Positions 4,632 through 5,050 of a stretch of DNA of 5,050 nucleotides are shown here, piece after piece. Under the pieces are notes generated by a model. The model made no database searches. It was given only the letters and a program-made list of their open reading frames with translations, and was not told the origin of the DNA. Both the position numbers and the translations under genes were made by a program. Source of the stretch: Anaerolineales bacterium. Its GTDB lineage: Bacteria; Chloroflexota; Anaerolineae; Anaerolineales; VGOW01. Numbering within the stretch: the stretch's first letter is position 1; each line of letters begins with the position of its first letter. The stretch is from assembly GCA_919901875.1 (NCBI GenBank), contig CAKKQG010000128.1, positions 1 to 5,050 on the forward strand, written 5' to 3'.

Positions 4632-5050
4632 ATGCTCAACGTTCCCTCCCTCTCTCACGATCAAATTAAATTCCTGCAATCCATCGTCGGCGATGAATTT
4701 GTCTCTGCCAAGAACGCCGATCTCGATCAACATTCGCGCGATCAATCGTTTCATCAAGCGCATCTGCCCGCCGTTGTGGTCTGGCCCAGCGATACGCAGC
4801 AGGTGAGCAAGGTGGTGAAGTTCGCTAACGAGAATCTGATTCCGGTGACGGCTTGGGGCGCGGGGACGAGCATCGAAGGGAATCCGATCCCGGTGTGCGG
4901 CGGCATTGTGTTGGATGTGAGCCGCATGGATAAAATTTTGAAACTCTACAAAGAAGATTTCCAAGTAGACGTTCAGCCCGGAATTAAATACAAAGACATG
5001 AACGCTGTTCTCTCGAAGCAAGGTTTGTTTTACGCGCCTGACCCCGGCGC
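4632..5050 (+). CDS. FAD-linked oxidase, D-lactate dehydrogenase (GlcD/LDHD) type, N-terminal part
   Basis: The frame runs from the ATG at 4632 past the right edge, giving 139 complete residues of an enzyme that normally has about 450-480. After a short N-terminal stretch comes the PCMH-type FAD-binding domain: LPAVVVWPSDTQQVSKVVKF (47-66), then the nucleotide-binding loop PVTAWGAGTSIEGNPIP, then GGIVLDVSRMDKIL. DFQVDVQPG and the family pattern GLFYAPDPG follow. The GTSIEGNP and RMDKIL motifs and the DPG ending resemble the LDHD/GlcD branch. These enzymes oxidise D-lactate, glycolate or other 2-hydroxy acids and pass electrons to cytochrome c, quinone or an electron-transfer flavoprotein. The substrate cannot be decided without the C-terminal half. 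No signal peptide is seen. It has its own terminator-isolated upstream region and a good ribosome binding site. Confidence 0.9.
   Translation, partial: MLNVPSLSHDQIKFLQSIVGDEFVSAKNADLDQHSRDQSFHQAHLPAVVVWPSDTQQVSKVVKFANENLIPVTAWGAGTSIEGNPIPVCGGIVLDVSRMDKILKLYKEDFQVDVQPGIKYKDMNAVLSKQGLFYAPDPG

Noticed and set aside
4527..5021. 164-codon open frame on the - strand
   Set aside because: Antisense to the FAD oxidase gene, which has a ribosome binding site and clear FAD-domain motifs; its end runs into the terminator.

Overview
The window (about 52% G+C by eye) reads as bacterial chromosome, with every supported gene on the + strand. The best guess for the source is a Chloroflexota bacterium, probably Anaerolineae. 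This rests on a LysW-type M20 deacetylase of the Thermus/Chloroflexota/archaeal lysine-arginine route, the combination of small families (DUF2231, DUF1858-like, DUF3054), and palindromic intergenic repeats of a kind I associate with such genomes. The assignment is inferred, not proven.

Layout: (1) 1-600 is the 3' part of a [LysW]-lysine/ornithine hydrolase gene, open at the left edge. (2) 609-1289 is a Crp/Fnr-family regulator lying 8 nt downstream. (3) 1290-1359 is a short gap holding a 16-bp palindrome and a strong hairpin with a T-rich tail that runs straight into the next ATG. (4) 1360-3806 is a four-gene redox/membrane cluster: a dicluster ferredoxin fused in frame to a cupin, a four-helix DUF2231 protein, a twelve-helix His-rich membrane protein recalling NnrS and haem-copper oxidase subunit I, and a 79-residue DUF1858-like protein without cysteines. 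A second near-perfect hairpin sits just before the 12-TM gene. (5) 3807-4631 holds a DUF3054 membrane protein gene bracketed by two members of a palindromic repeat family, then an intrinsic terminator and a possible promoter. (6) 4632-5050 is the start of an FAD-linked D-lactate dehydrogenase-type gene, cut by the right edge.

Working hypothesis: the Crp/Fnr regulator controls the adjacent 1360-3806 cluster, which handles a small redox-active ligand, perhaps nitric oxide or another haem ligand, or a membrane electron-transfer step. The evidence is family company (Fnr-type regulator, ferredoxin, multi-histidine membrane proteins, DUF1858-like protein) and gene order. No substrate can be read from the sequence. 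The flanking lysK and D-lactate dehydrogenase genes look like unrelated metabolism. The most unusual features are the ferredoxin-cupin fusion with a good internal ribosome binding site, the two hairpins occupying the Shine-Dalgarno position of the genes behind them, the cysteine-less DUF1858-like protein, and the repeat pair around the DUF3054 gene.
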